Source: Mixta sp031457955 | GTDB taxonomy: Bacteria; Pseudomonadota; Gammaproteobacteria; Enterobacterales; Enterobacteriaceae | Assembly: GCF_031457955.1 (NCBI RefSeq) | Contig: NZ_JAVDXN010000004.1 | Location: 372,001-436,000, forward strand | Direction: 5' to 3' | Length of the DNA stretch: 64,000 bases | Shown here: piece by piece, positions 33,359 through 42,815 of the stretch | How positions within the stretch are numbered: the stretch's first letter is position 1 | Layout: each line of letters begins with the position of its first letter | Notes under the pieces: model-generated | Seen by the model: only the letters and a program-made list of their open reading frames with translations | Told to the model about the DNA's origin: nothing | Database searches by the model: none | Position numbers and translations under genes: made by a program

Positions 33359-33592
33359 ATGCGAGAACTAAGTGGCTTACAAACGTTGTTCATCGCTGGA
33401 GGTTCCCAGTGTGATGGAGGCAGAGGAGGAGATGGAGGGGCCGGTGGTAACGGCGGTAATGGAGGCGATGGCGGAAGCTGCGGTAGTGGTAATGGCGGCG
33501 ATGGAGGTAATGGGGGGCCCGGCGGTAAAGGAGGAAGAGGAGGCAAGGGCGGCCCGGGAGGACATGATGGGCGTAACGGGCGCGATGGATAA
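33359..33592 (+). CDS. Glycine-rich peptide precursor 2 with microcin-like double-glycine leader
   Basis: 77 residues. The leader MRELSGLQTLFIAGG is again exactly 15 residues and ends in Gly14-Gly15. The 62-residue core is a G-G-X repeat with alternating Asp, Asn, Lys and Arg, two prolines (54 and 66) and Cys18 and Cys41. The cysteines are 23 positions apart, as in peptide 1, suggesting the same disulfide or modification pattern. Ribosome site GCAGGAGAAAGAA. Likely co-transcribed with peptide 1 and the peptidase that starts 37 bp later. It could alternatively be a structural polyglycine-helix peptide. Confidence 0.75.
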   Translation: MRELSGLQTLFIAGGSQCDGGRGGDGGAGGNGGNGGDGGSCGSGNGGDGGNGGPGGKGGRGGKGGPGGHDGRNGRDG

Positions 33593-33628
33593 TTAGCCCA
33601 AATCGGAAGCTAAAGGGAGAGCTGCTGG

Positions 33629-35743
33629 TTGAACGTACTGAAAAATGCAATCGTGATGCTCCAGCTTATTATTCTGGCAAATATCTCACCTACTTATGCC
33701 AGGGAGAGTAGTGTGTTTACCTCACCAGATAATCTGGATCGCTATAGCTGGATGGAAACCTGTCAGAGTTGCACCGCTAAATGGCTTGAACAAAGAACAA
33801 AGCAATCGCGAAAAATAATAGATGCTCTTCCATGGAGGGAAACGACGCAAAAACAATTAAACGCGCTCAATTATGCTGAAGATACGCTCTCAAACCTCGT
33901 TGATGCAGGTGGCGATCGTTTTTATTTGCGTTCAACGCCTGCATTTCCTTATCTACGCCTTTTCGTAAAGAGAAAAAACGGCAATGAACAGTTGCTGATT
34001 GATCCCCCGGTCGGAACAGGCATTCAGTTTTTTTCACCATCATATGATGGTCGTTATATAGCTTATGGTTTAGCCGAGAATGGCTCCGAGTTTGCTTCAA
34101 TAAATATTCTTGATACCAGAAAAGGTAAAAGCCTGCCCGACGTTATTCCCCGGGTTCGCTATCCTCTTATAGCCTGGCGGGGTGATAATCAGTCCTTTTT
34201 CTACCGACGTATGCCATCAGTGAAACAAAAAGCGCTACCTGCTGAGCGTCTGGCTGGCCAAAAGGTTTATCTGCACCATACAGGAAATGACGTTAGCCTG
34301 GATGTGGTCGTGTTTGACAGCTTTATGGTTTCTGAAAAGGCCGCCTCTGTCTACGATGATGTGGCCGTATATGCTTCCCCTGATTCAGAGTGGCTTGTTT
34401 CATCCATCTCTACCTCAACCAGCGGATACAGCAGCACGATATTTAAAGTACGTGCCGATGCATTAAACGGTGCAAAAACGCCGTGGGAAAAAATTATTGA
34501 TAGTAGTGAGAACATTTCTCACTTTATTCTTTCAGGAAAATGGTTATACCTGGCAAAATATAATGATTCTTCTGGTTATCATGTCGCACGTAAAAATCTT
34601 GACGACCCTAGACACGCTGAAGAAACTATTGTTGAATGGTCAAGAGGTGAGTTAACCGGTTTTATAACCAACAAGGAATCGCTTTACATTACCTATCATG
34701 ACAATGGCACAAGAAAGTTTTTAAGGGCACCTTTCGAAAATATAAGTAGGATAAAAAATATATCTCTCCCTTTTGAGGGCGAGATTACAGCATTATTTTC
34801 TGATTATGGAAAAAAGGAGATACTCTTTACCTTACAGGGATGGACAAAGCCGCCTGTGATATTGCGTTATGATCCCGATAAGAACATTGTTGAAGACACA
34901 GGGCTGATAGCTCCGCAATCCCATGATTTCTCTGATTATGAAGTGGAAGAGATATGGGTGATATCAAAAAATAATGTCCGCGTGCCTCTCACTATAATTC
35001 ATAAGCGAGGATTAAATTTAGATGGAACTGCGCCCGTTTGGTTAACTACGTACGGGGCTTATGGCGTGAGTACATTTCCTAATTTTGATGCATCAAGGCT
35101 CATCTGGCTAAGAAAAGGCGGCGTTATTGCCATTGCCCATGTGCGCGGTGGTGGGGAGTTGGGGCCTTTTTGGCATGAGGAAGGGCGTGCATCAAATAAA
35201 GGAAATTCGATTTCGGATTTTATTGACTGTGCTGAGTACCTGATTGAAAATGGTTATACTCATCCATCAAAGCTTGTTATTAGCGGGGAAAGCGCTGGCG
35301 GAATAATTATCGGCATGGCTTTAGTAAAGCGGCCCGACATGTTTGCAGCTGCAGCGATACATGCCGGTATGCTTAATACTATCCGGTTGGATCAGATTCC
35401 CATAGGCGCAATGAATTTTAAAGAGTTTGGCTCACCCTTTACTGAAGAGGGAATACGCGATCTTAAGAAAGTCGATGCATATTATAATCTGAAAGATGGC
35501 GTTCGCTACCCTGCGGTGATGCTGACGGTAGGAATGAATGATGCGCGCGTTTCTCCCTGGCAGACAGCGAAGTTTGCAGCACGTCTGGAAGAAATAACAG
35601 CCACAGTGGAGAATCCAAATCCAGTGCTGGTCGTTTCGGAAAACGAGGCTGGACATAGTCCGGCAACCTATGAACAGGCGGACAGGAACTTCCTGGATAT
35701 TCTAAACTTTTTTATATGGAGAACAACCCTTGCTAAAAAATAG
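33629..35743 (+). CDS. Exported prolyl oligopeptidase (family S9A)
   Basis: 704 residues. Family S9A enzymes pair an N-terminal beta-propeller that admits only short peptides with a C-terminal alpha/beta hydrolase that cuts after proline. The triad is in place: Ser555 in SGESAGG, Asp638 in GMNDARV, His676 in EAGHS. Unlike typical cytosolic members it starts with a signal peptide (NVLKNAIVMLQLIILANISP, cleavage near TYA), so it is probably periplasmic or secreted. A C-x-x-C pair (45, 48) sits in the N-terminal helix. Start is TTG behind AAAGGGAGA; ATG 33656 would damage the signal. Probable processing enzyme for the glycine-rich peptides. Confidence 0.85.
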   Translation: MNVLKNAIVMLQLIILANISPTYARESSVFTSPDNLDRYSWMETCQSCTAKWLEQRTKQSRKIIDALPWRETTQKQLNALNYAEDTLSNLVDAGGDRFYLRSTPAFPYLRLFVKRKNGNEQLLIDPPVGTGIQFFSPSYDGRYIAYGLAENGSEFASINILDTRKGKSLPDVIPRVRYPLIAWRGDNQSFFYRRMPSVKQKALPAERLAGQKVYLHHTGNDVSLDVVVFDSFMVSEKAASVYDDVAVYASPDSEWLVSSISTSTSGYSSTIFKVRADALNGAKTPWEKIIDSSENISHFILSGKWLYLAKYNDSSGYHVARKNLDDPRHAEETIVEWSRGELTGFITNKESLYITYHDNGTRKFLRAPFENISRIKNISLPFEGEITALFSDYGKKEILFTLQGWTKPPVILRYDPDKNIVEDTGLIAPQSHDFSDYEVEEIWVISKNNVRVPLTIIHKRGLNLDGTAPVWLTTYGAYGVSTFPNFDASRLIWLRKGGVIAIAHVRGGGELGPFWHEEGRASNKGNSISDFIDCAEYLIENGYTHPSKLVISGESAGGIIIGMALVKRPDMFAAAAIHAGMLNTIRLDQIPIGAMNFKEFGSPFTEEGIRDLKKVDAYYNLKDGVRYPAVMLTVGMNDARVSPWQTAKFAARLEEITATVENPNPVLVVSENEAGHSPATYEQADRNFLDILNFFIWRTTLAKK

Positions 35744-35778
35744 TGCTGATATCCATAATGAAAAGGCGATTAGGAATT

Positions 35779-36396
35779 TTAGTCGACAAGAAAATCGTGT
35801 TGTATCTCCTTACCGATAAACTGCAAGCCTAATAAGAGTGCTTCATTTTTTTGAAAGTTACATGTATGATTAATTATTTTCTTGAGCAATAGTAATTTCG
35901 TGTAGATCTTCTCTGGTTCCCGAGTGAATATTTTGCTGTGGTACTGATGAACTCTGTCAGATAATATCTGAAAGATATGAAATTCAAACGCTGTCATAAT
36001 GACTTTGTTATATGCAAGATAGATATCTGACAACTCATGCCAGTCAGATTTTTCAGTTAGAGCATAATCGATACGTTCACACATACATTTGCAATAATCT
36101 GGCACAAGATATGCTGAAGATATACGATTAATTGCGCTTGAAAAAATAGCACGTTGGATTTGTACTATTGAATTATATTCCTGTAAATCACATGACGCTA
36201 TTTTAAAACCACGTTTCTTTTGCCAATTAAGCAAGCCTCTTTCAGATAAGCGTATTAATGTCTCGCGCACAGGTATAAGACTTACTCCAAGTGAAGAACT
36301 TAATTCTCCTGGGTTTATATACTCTTCTTTTTCAAAGTCGCCATATATTATTTTTGAACGTATCTCATTGAATGTGTCTCTTTTTATGTTCCCCAT
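35779..36396 (-). CDS. GntR-family transcriptional regulator
   Basis: 205 residues. The N-terminal winged helix fits the GntR family (DTFNEIRSKIIYGDFEKEEY, LSSSLGVSLIPVRETLIRLS, RGLLNWQKKRGFKI), followed by an all-helical region like an FCD effector domain but short and divergent. It converges with the peptidase gene (36 bp between stops) and shares the low GC of the island, so it is a candidate regulator of the peptide locus. ATG 36396 has AAAGGA upstream; a GTG one codon earlier is possible. Confidence 0.8.
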   Translation of the reverse strand: MGNIKRDTFNEIRSKIIYGDFEKEEYINPGELSSSLGVSLIPVRETLIRLSERGLLNWQKKRGFKIASCDLQEYNSIVQIQRAIFSSAINRISSAYLVPDYCKCMCERIDYALTEKSDWHELSDIYLAYNKVIMTAFEFHIFQILSDRVHQYHSKIFTREPEKIYTKLLLLKKIINHTCNFQKNEALLLGLQFIGKEIQHDFLVD

Positions 36397-37276
36397 CACA
36401 ACAGTCCTTTGTGAAAAATATTACTGGTTTTAATTACGAATTCATCGGCTTTTAAGCTTCGAATGATATATTATTATGTTCGAAAGGTGAACGGCATCAA
36501 AATTTATCGGCGTTTTGCGAATATATTCTATGATGCATTTTAGAAAATTATTTATTTTGATGGATATCAAATAAAGCTGCGTCGTTTTCACTTCTCTGAT
36601 TTCACCCTTAAAAATTTATAGTTAGCCAGGAAAATTTTAGTAAAAAATGCTGCTAACAATCTCATTCAGGGAGACTATCTTAATATGAGACCAGAAAAGT
36701 AACGGGGAAGCGCCAGGTGATTTTTTTCAAGTAAGCAACCGCTGAATCTCTGCCCGGTGCGCGATGGAGAATACAATAGTTTCTGTAAAGCTCTCTGGGA
36801 TCAGCGGCAACATTTAGCCCTTATCAGTTATCTAAAGCATAAATTCGGATTTTTCCGTGCGTGTCGCCTCTTACAGAGCCAGACTTTCGCTATCTAACAA
36901 CGCAGGATGCGGCATAGAGGCAGCCATAAAGGCATTCTTACCGATGTGGGAGGATGTCTGAAATCGTACAAGCTCACTCTTTTCCTGTCTTTTCATTGGG
37001 CTGGCGTAAAAGTAACCGCCAGGTGATCCGTATCCTCTTTTTCAGCTTTGTGCTAATTATTTTATGCAAAGTTCGCAGGCTTATTGTTGGCCTTGTCTAT
37101 GCTTAGCAAGACTGTTTTGTTTTTCTGCTTTGAATATTAAAAGTTGATGCGCGCGGCAACGCTTTTTCCATGGAAAGGTGCGGCTCTGTCAGCGTGCGCA
37201 TGGCTCATTGAAGAGTAGTCAGGCTAACGTCCTCACACGTAACGTTTCGGCTACCATACATCACAGGAAGAAAGTC
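36397..37276. other. Gap between the island and glgB
   Basis: About 880 bp with no credible gene on either strand. It is AT-rich at the left and nearer to chromosome composition at the right, so the island border is probably near 36650-36700. The right part should contain the glg promoter and possible stress or catabolite sites, which I could not assign. Confidence 0.5.
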
Positions 37277-39463
37277 ATGTCAGAGCTCCCGGATCGCCAG
37301 GCGATCAATGCGATTATTGAAGGTCACTACGCTGACCCGTTTTCACTGTTGGGAATGCATCAGACCGGTAAAGGACTTGAGGTGCGGGCGCTGTTGCCTG
37401 ATGCCTCGGAAGTGTGGGTGATTGAAACCAGCACCGGGCGTAAATGCGCTCAGCTGAAATGTCTCGACTCGCGCGGTTTTTTTCATGGCGTTATTCCGCG
37501 TCGTAAAAACCCGTTCCGCTATCAGCTTGCCGTCACCTGGCACGGCGAGCAGAACCTGATTGATGATGCCTATCGCTTCGGCCCGCTGCTGCAAGATCTC
37601 GACAGCTGGCTGCTGGCGGAAGGCACCCATTTACGCCCTTATGAAACGCTGGGCGCGCATGCCGATGTGATTGACGGCATTAGCGGCACGCGTTTCTCTG
37701 TCTGGGCGCCTAACGCGCGCCGTGTCTCGGTGGTGGGCGATTTTAACTATTGGGATGGCCGCCGCCATCCGATGCGCTTTCGCCGGGAAATCGGCATCTG
37801 GGAACTGTTCGTGCCTGCGGCGCGTAATGGCCAGCTCTACAAGTTTGAAATTATTGATAACAAAGGGGATTTGCGTCTGAAGTCCGATCCCTTTGCGTTT
37901 GAATCACAAATGCGGCCTGACAGTGCCTCGGTGATTTGCGGACTGCCGGAAAAGGTAGTGATGCGCGAGGATCGCAAAGCGGCTAACGCCTTTGACGCGC
38001 CGATTTCGGTGTATGAAGTGCATCTTGGCTCCTGGCGTCGTCATACCGATAACAACTTCTGGCTGAGCTACAAAGAGCTGGAAGAGCAGCTGATCCCCTA
38101 CGTTAAAGAGATGGGCTTTACCCATATCGAACTGATGCCGATTAATGAGCATCCATTCGATGGCAGCTGGGGCTATCAGCCGGTGGGCATGTACGCGCCG
38201 ACCCGGCGTTTCGGCACGCGCGACGAGTTCCGTCATTTTGTCGCTGCCGCCCACGCCGCCGGGATCAATGTGATCCTCGACTGGGTGCCCGGCCATTTTC
38301 CCTCGGATGATTTCGGCCTGGCGCAGTTTGACGGCACTGCGCTGTATGAACATGAAGACCCGCGCGAAGGCTTTCATCAGGACTGGAACACCCTGATCTA
38401 TAACTACGGGCGACGCGAAGTCAGCAACTATCTCGCCGGTAACGCGCTTTACTGGGTAGAACGCTTTGGCATCGACAGCCTGCGAGTGGATGCGGTGGCC
38501 TCAATGATCTACCGTGATTACAGCCGACCGCAGGGCGAATGGGTGCCAAATCACTTTGGCGGCCGGGAAAACCTCGAAGCGATCGATTTCATTCGTTATA
38601 CCAACCGTATGTTGGGGAGCACCGCTCCCGGCGCGGTGACCATCGCCGAAGAATCCACCGATTTTCATGGCGTGTCGCGTCCGCCGGAAACGGGCGGGCT
38701 GGGCTTCTGGTACAAGTGGAATCTGGGCTGGATGCACGACACGCTGGATTACATGAAGCTCGATCCCATCTACCGCAGCCACCATCATCACTTGATGACG
38801 TTCGGCATGCTCTACAACTACACCGAAAATTTTGTGCTGCCGCTTTCACACGATGAAGTGGTGCACGGTAAGCGCTCCATCCTTGACCGCATGCCGGGCG
38901 ACGCCTGGCAGAAATTCGCCAATCTGCGCGCCTATTACGGCTGGATGTGGGCCTTCCCCGGCAAAAAACTGCTGTTTATGGGCGGCGAGTTCGCTCAGGG
39001 ACGTGAATGGAACCATGATTCCAGCCTCGACTGGCATCTGCTGGAAGGCGAGGACAACTGGCATAACGGCGTACAGCGACTGGTACGCGATCTTAACCTG
39101 ACCTATCGCCACCATGCGCCGATGTACCAGTGCGATTTCGACGGCAGCGGCTTTGAATGGCTGGTGGTGGATGATTACGAAAACTCGGTATTTATTTTTG
39201 CGCGCCGCGATCGTGAAGGCAATGAAATCATTGTTGCCAGCAACTTTACGCCGGTCGCACGTGAAAATTACCGTTTCGGCATCAATCAGCCGGGCGCCTG
39301 GCGCGAAATCCTGAATACCGACTCTGTGCATTATCACGGCAGCAATACCGGCAACGGCGGCGTCGTGTGGAGCGATCCGCTACCCAGCCATAACCGTGAG
39401 CATTCGCTGATGCTGACCCTGCCGCCGCTGGCGACGATTTGGCTGGTTCGGGAGGCGGAATGA
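37277..39463 (+). CDS. glgB: 1,4-alpha-glucan branching enzyme GlgB
   Basis: 728 residues, exactly the E. coli length. Makes alpha-1,6 branches in glycogen. N-terminal CBM48 domains (GTRFSVWAPNARRVSVVGDFN), then a GH13 barrel with nucleophile Asp405 (DSLRVDAVASM), acid Glu in TIAEESTDF and third Asp in LSHDEVVHG. The ATG at 37277 follows AGGAAGAAAGTC and matches the family start; an upstream in-frame ATG at 37178 is unsupported. First gene of glgBXCAP, overlapping glgX by 4 bp. Confidence 0.97.
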   Translation: MSELPDRQAINAIIEGHYADPFSLLGMHQTGKGLEVRALLPDASEVWVIETSTGRKCAQLKCLDSRGFFHGVIPRRKNPFRYQLAVTWHGEQNLIDDAYRFGPLLQDLDSWLLAEGTHLRPYETLGAHADVIDGISGTRFSVWAPNARRVSVVGDFNYWDGRRHPMRFRREIGIWELFVPAARNGQLYKFEIIDNKGDLRLKSDPFAFESQMRPDSASVICGLPEKVVMREDRKAANAFDAPISVYEVHLGSWRRHTDNNFWLSYKELEEQLIPYVKEMGFTHIELMPINEHPFDGSWGYQPVGMYAPTRRFGTRDEFRHFVAAAHAAGINVILDWVPGHFPSDDFGLAQFDGTALYEHEDPREGFHQDWNTLIYNYGRREVSNYLAGNALYWVERFGIDSLRVDAVASMIYRDYSRPQGEWVPNHFGGRENLEAIDFIRYTNRMLGSTAPGAVTIAEESTDFHGVSRPPETGGLGFWYKWNLGWMHDTLDYMKLDPIYRSHHHHLMTFGMLYNYTENFVLPLSHDEVVHGKRSILDRMPGDAWQKFANLRAYYGWMWAFPGKKLLFMGGEFAQGREWNHDSSLDWHLLEGEDNWHNGVQRLVRDLNLTYRHHAPMYQCDFDGSGFEWLVVDDYENSVFIFARRDREGNEIIVASNFTPVARENYRFGINQPGAWREILNTDSVHYHGSNTGNGGVVWSDPLPSHNREHSLMLTLPPLATIWLVREAE

Positions 39464-41445
39464 GTCATTTGCGTACGGGTAATCCTGCTCCCCTGGGCGC
39501 AACCTGGGATGGTAGCGGGGTTAACTTCACGCTTTTTTCTCAACACGCACAGCGCGTGGAGCTTTGCCTGTTCGATGAACAAGGTCAGGAAGTACGTTAC
39601 GACCTGCCATCGCGCAGCGAAAGCATCTGGTATGGCTATGTACCGGATCTCAAACCGGGCCAGCGCTACGGCTATCGCGTGCATGGTGCCTGGGCGCCCG
39701 AGCAGGGCCATCGCTTTAACCCGGCCAAGCTGTTAATCGATCCCTGCGCGCGCGCCGTCGAGGGCGGCGTGGTGGATAGTCCGCTGTTTAACGGCGGAGA
39801 ATGGCAGCGTGACGAGCAGGATAACGCGGCGATAGCGCCGAAAAGCGTGGTGGTCGCGCAAGACTTTAACTGGGGCGATGATGCCGCGCCGCGCGTGCCC
39901 TGGGGCAATACCGTGATTTATGAAGCGCACGTGCGCGGCCTGACTCAACGGCATCCGGAAATTCCGGAAACGCAGCGCGGCACTTACGCGGCGCTGGGAC
40001 ACCCTGCTATTGTCAATTATCTCAAAAGGCTGGGTATTACCACGCTGGAGCTACAGCCGGTGGCGCAGTTTGCCGATGAGCCGCGCCTGCAACAGCTGGG
40101 GCTGAGTAACTATTGGGGCTATAACCCTTATGCGCTCTGGTCGGTGGAGCCGCGCTACGCATCCGGCGAGCGTGGCCGCAGCGCGCTACAGGAGTTTCAG
40201 CAGGCGGTAAAAACGCTGCATGCGGCGGGCATTGAGGTGGTGCTGGATGTGGTATTTAACCATACCGCCGAGCTGGAAGAGATTGGCCCGACGCTTTCCC
40301 TGCGCGGTATTGATAATGCCAGCTACTATTGGTTAAGCGCCGACGGGCATTATCACAACTGGACCGGCTGCGGTAACACGCTCAATCTCAGCCATCCTCA
40401 GGTCATGAACTGGGCGCTCGACTGTTTACGCTATTGGGTTACGGTGTGCCACGTCGACGGCTTTCGCTTCGATTTGGCGCCGGTGCTGGGAAGAACGCCC
40501 GATTTTCGCGCCGACGCGCCTTTCTTTGCGGCGCTAAAAGCCTGTCCGATTCTTTCTCAGGTCAAGCTGATCGCCGAGCCGTGGGATATCGGGCCGCACG
40601 GCTATCAGCTGGGGCATTTTCCCGCGCCGTTTGCTGAATGGAACGATCGCTTTCGCGATGATATGCGCCGCTACTGGCTACAGGGTGAATTATCTAACGG
40701 CGACGTTGCGCGCCGTTTTGCCGCGTCCAGCGATGTCTATCAGCATGATGAGCGTCCGCCTTCCGCCACGGTGAATCTGATTACCGCACACGACGGCTTT
40801 ACCCTGCGCGATCTGCTGAGTTTTACGCGCAAACGTAACGAAGCCAACGGTGAGGATAACCGCGACGGGCACAACGGCAACTTTAGCCACAATCACGGCA
40901 GTGAAGGATTAACGGTATCGCTTAACGTGCTGGAGCGTCGGCGGCGCAGCGCGCATGCCTTGCTGACCTCGCTGCTGCTGGCGCAGGGCACGCCGATGCT
41001 GCTGGCCGGTGATGAACATGGCCATACGCAGCATGGCAACAACAATGCCTATTGTCAGGATAACGAACTGACCTGGTTTGACTGGGAAAACCAGGACGAA
41101 GGGCTCTACGCCTTTACCGCCGCGCTGATTCATTTGCGCCAGCAAATTCCGGCGTTAACGCAGGATCGCTGGTGGGCGGAAGGCGATGGGAACGTTCAGT
41201 GGTTTAATCGTCAGGGAGAGCCGCTGAACGCGCAGGAATGGGAGCAGGGAGAGCATAAATTGCAAATCCTGCTTTCGGGTCGCTGGCTGATCACGATTAA
41301 TGCCACGCAAGACGTGAGCGAAATATCTCTACCAGATGGAGAATGGCGCGCGGTTCCCCCTTTTGCCGGGGAAGATAATCCTGTCTCGTCGACTGTCTGG
41401 CATGGGCCTGCGCACGGCGCGTGTGTGTTCCAGAAGCAAGTATAA
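39460..41445 (+). CDS. glgX: Glycogen debranching enzyme GlgX
   Basis: 661 residues (E. coli 657). Hydrolyses alpha-1,6 links of short side chains left by glycogen phosphorylase. Motifs: PLGATWDGSGVNFTLFSQHA, VVLDVVFNHTAE, VDGFRFDLAPVLGR and VKLIAEPWDIGPHGYQLG, plus NLITAHDGFTLRDLL. The start overlaps the glgB stop (ATGA). Co-transcribed with glgC, which begins 10 bp after its stop. Confidence 0.96.
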   Translation: MSHLRTGNPAPLGATWDGSGVNFTLFSQHAQRVELCLFDEQGQEVRYDLPSRSESIWYGYVPDLKPGQRYGYRVHGAWAPEQGHRFNPAKLLIDPCARAVEGGVVDSPLFNGGEWQRDEQDNAAIAPKSVVVAQDFNWGDDAAPRVPWGNTVIYEAHVRGLTQRHPEIPETQRGTYAALGHPAIVNYLKRLGITTLELQPVAQFADEPRLQQLGLSNYWGYNPYALWSVEPRYASGERGRSALQEFQQAVKTLHAAGIEVVLDVVFNHTAELEEIGPTLSLRGIDNASYYWLSADGHYHNWTGCGNTLNLSHPQVMNWALDCLRYWVTVCHVDGFRFDLAPVLGRTPDFRADAPFFAALKACPILSQVKLIAEPWDIGPHGYQLGHFPAPFAEWNDRFRDDMRRYWLQGELSNGDVARRFAASSDVYQHDERPPSATVNLITAHDGFTLRDLLSFTRKRNEANGEDNRDGHNGNFSHNHGSEGLTVSLNVLERRRRSAHALLTSLLLAQGTPMLLAGDEHGHTQHGNNNAYCQDNELTWFDWENQDEGLYAFTAALIHLRQQIPALTQDRWWAEGDGNVQWFNRQGEPLNAQEWEQGEHKLQILLSGRWLITINATQDVSEISLPDGEWRAVPPFAGEDNPVSSTVWHGPAHGACVFQKQV

Positions 41446-41455
41446 GGAGTCAGAC

Positions 41456-42748
41456 ATGGTCAAGTTAGAACGTACCGAACACCTGATGCTGGCGAGACAA
41501 CTGCCAACGCAAACCGTGGCCCTCATTCTTGCAGGCGGACGCGGCACGCGCCTGAGAGATTTGACCGCGACGCGCGCCAAACCTGCGGTGCATTTTGGCG
41601 GCAAATTCCGCATCATCGATTTTGCGCTGTCGAACTGCATTAACTCCGGCATCCGCCGCATTGGGGTGATCACCCAGTACCAGTCCCACTCGCTGGTGCA
41701 GCATATCCAACGCGGCTGGTCATTCTTTAATGAAGAGATGAATGAGTTTGTCGATCTGTTACCGGCGCAACAGCGTTTTAGCACCGAGCACTGGTATCGC
41801 GGCACCGCCGATGCGGTAACCCAGAACCTGGATATTATTCGTCGCTACGATGCGCAATATATCGTGATTCTGGCGGGCGACCATATCTACAAAATGGATT
41901 ACTCGCGCATGCTGCTGGATCATGTCGATAACGATGCGCGCTGCACCATCGCCTGTTTGCCGGTACCGCTGCATGAGGCGACCGCCTTCGGCGTGATGGC
42001 GGTAAACGAACAGAATCGCGTGGTGGATTTTGTGGAAAAACCGGCGCAGCCGCCTTCCATGCCGGGTGACGATACCCTGGCGTTAGCCAGCATGGGCATC
42101 TACGTATTTAACGCCGACTACCTTTATCAGCTGCTGGAAGAAGATCTGGAGATCCCAGGCTCCAGCCACGATTTCGGTAAAGACCTGCTGCCGAAAATCG
42201 TCGCCAGCGGTGAAGCGCTGGCGCACTCCTTTAACCTCTCCTGCGTACAAAACGACGACGACGCGATGCCCTACTGGCGCGATGTGGGCACGCTGGAAGC
42301 TTACTGGCGCGCCAATCTCGACCTGGCTTCCGTGACGCCGGAGCTGGATATGTATGACCACGAATGGCCGATTCACACCTATATGGAGCCGTTGCCGCCC
42401 GCTAAGTTTGTTCAGGATCGCTCCGGCAGTCACGGCATGACCATGAACTCGCTGGTTTCCGGCGGCTGCATCATCTCCGGTTCGGTGGTGGTCCATTCGG
42501 TGCTGTTCTCACGCGTACGCGTGAACTCGTTTTGCAATATTGATTCTGCAGTGCTGCTGCCGGATGTGGTGGTGGGGCGCTCTTGCCGTCTGCGCCGCTG
42601 CGTCATCGATCGCGCCTGCGTCATTCCAGAAGGCATGGTAATCGGCGAAAACCCTGATGAAGACAGCCGCCGTTTTTACCGTTCCGAAGAGGGTATCGTG
42701 CTGGTAACGCGCGAGATGCTGGCCAGGCTGGCCGACACTTCCGCCTGA
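41456..42748 (+). CDS. glgC: Glucose-1-phosphate adenylyltransferase GlgC
   Basis: 430 residues. Forms ADP-glucose from glucose-1-phosphate and ATP, the controlled step of glycogen synthesis. Nucleotidyltransferase motif LILAGGRGTRLRDLT and KPAVHFGGKFRIIDFALSNC, sugar-binding FVEKPAQPPSMP, and the C-terminal left-handed beta-helix that binds fructose-1,6-bisphosphate and AMP. The ATG follows AAGGAGTCAGAC; the longer frame upstream overlaps glgX and is unsupported. Confidence 0.97.
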   Translation: MVKLERTEHLMLARQLPTQTVALILAGGRGTRLRDLTATRAKPAVHFGGKFRIIDFALSNCINSGIRRIGVITQYQSHSLVQHIQRGWSFFNEEMNEFVDLLPAQQRFSTEHWYRGTADAVTQNLDIIRRYDAQYIVILAGDHIYKMDYSRMLLDHVDNDARCTIACLPVPLHEATAFGVMAVNEQNRVVDFVEKPAQPPSMPGDDTLALASMGIYVFNADYLYQLLEEDLEIPGSSHDFGKDLLPKIVASGEALAHSFNLSCVQNDDDAMPYWRDVGTLEAYWRANLDLASVTPELDMYDHEWPIHTYMEPLPPAKFVQDRSGSHGMTMNSLVSGGCIISGSVVVHSVLFSRVRVNSFCNIDSAVLLPDVVVGRSCRLRRCVIDRACVIPEGMVIGENPDEDSRRFYRSEEGIVLVTREMLARLADTSA

Positions 42749-42815
42749 CCGACAAAACAGTAATACACGCAATCTGCGCGAGGATCGCGCCAGATTTCCG
42801 TTAAAGGAGCCGAGA

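Noticed and set aside
33052..33592. Cyclophane (GrrA-type) or heterocycle RiPP cluster
   Set aside because: No radical SAM, YcaO or dehydrogenase gene lies nearby; the leaders fit double-glycine export instead.
33036..33650. Proline-rich minus-strand frames opposite the glycine-rich peptides
   Set aside because: They are complements of GGN repeats (Gly codons read as Pro or Thr/Ser), without ribosome sites or leaders.
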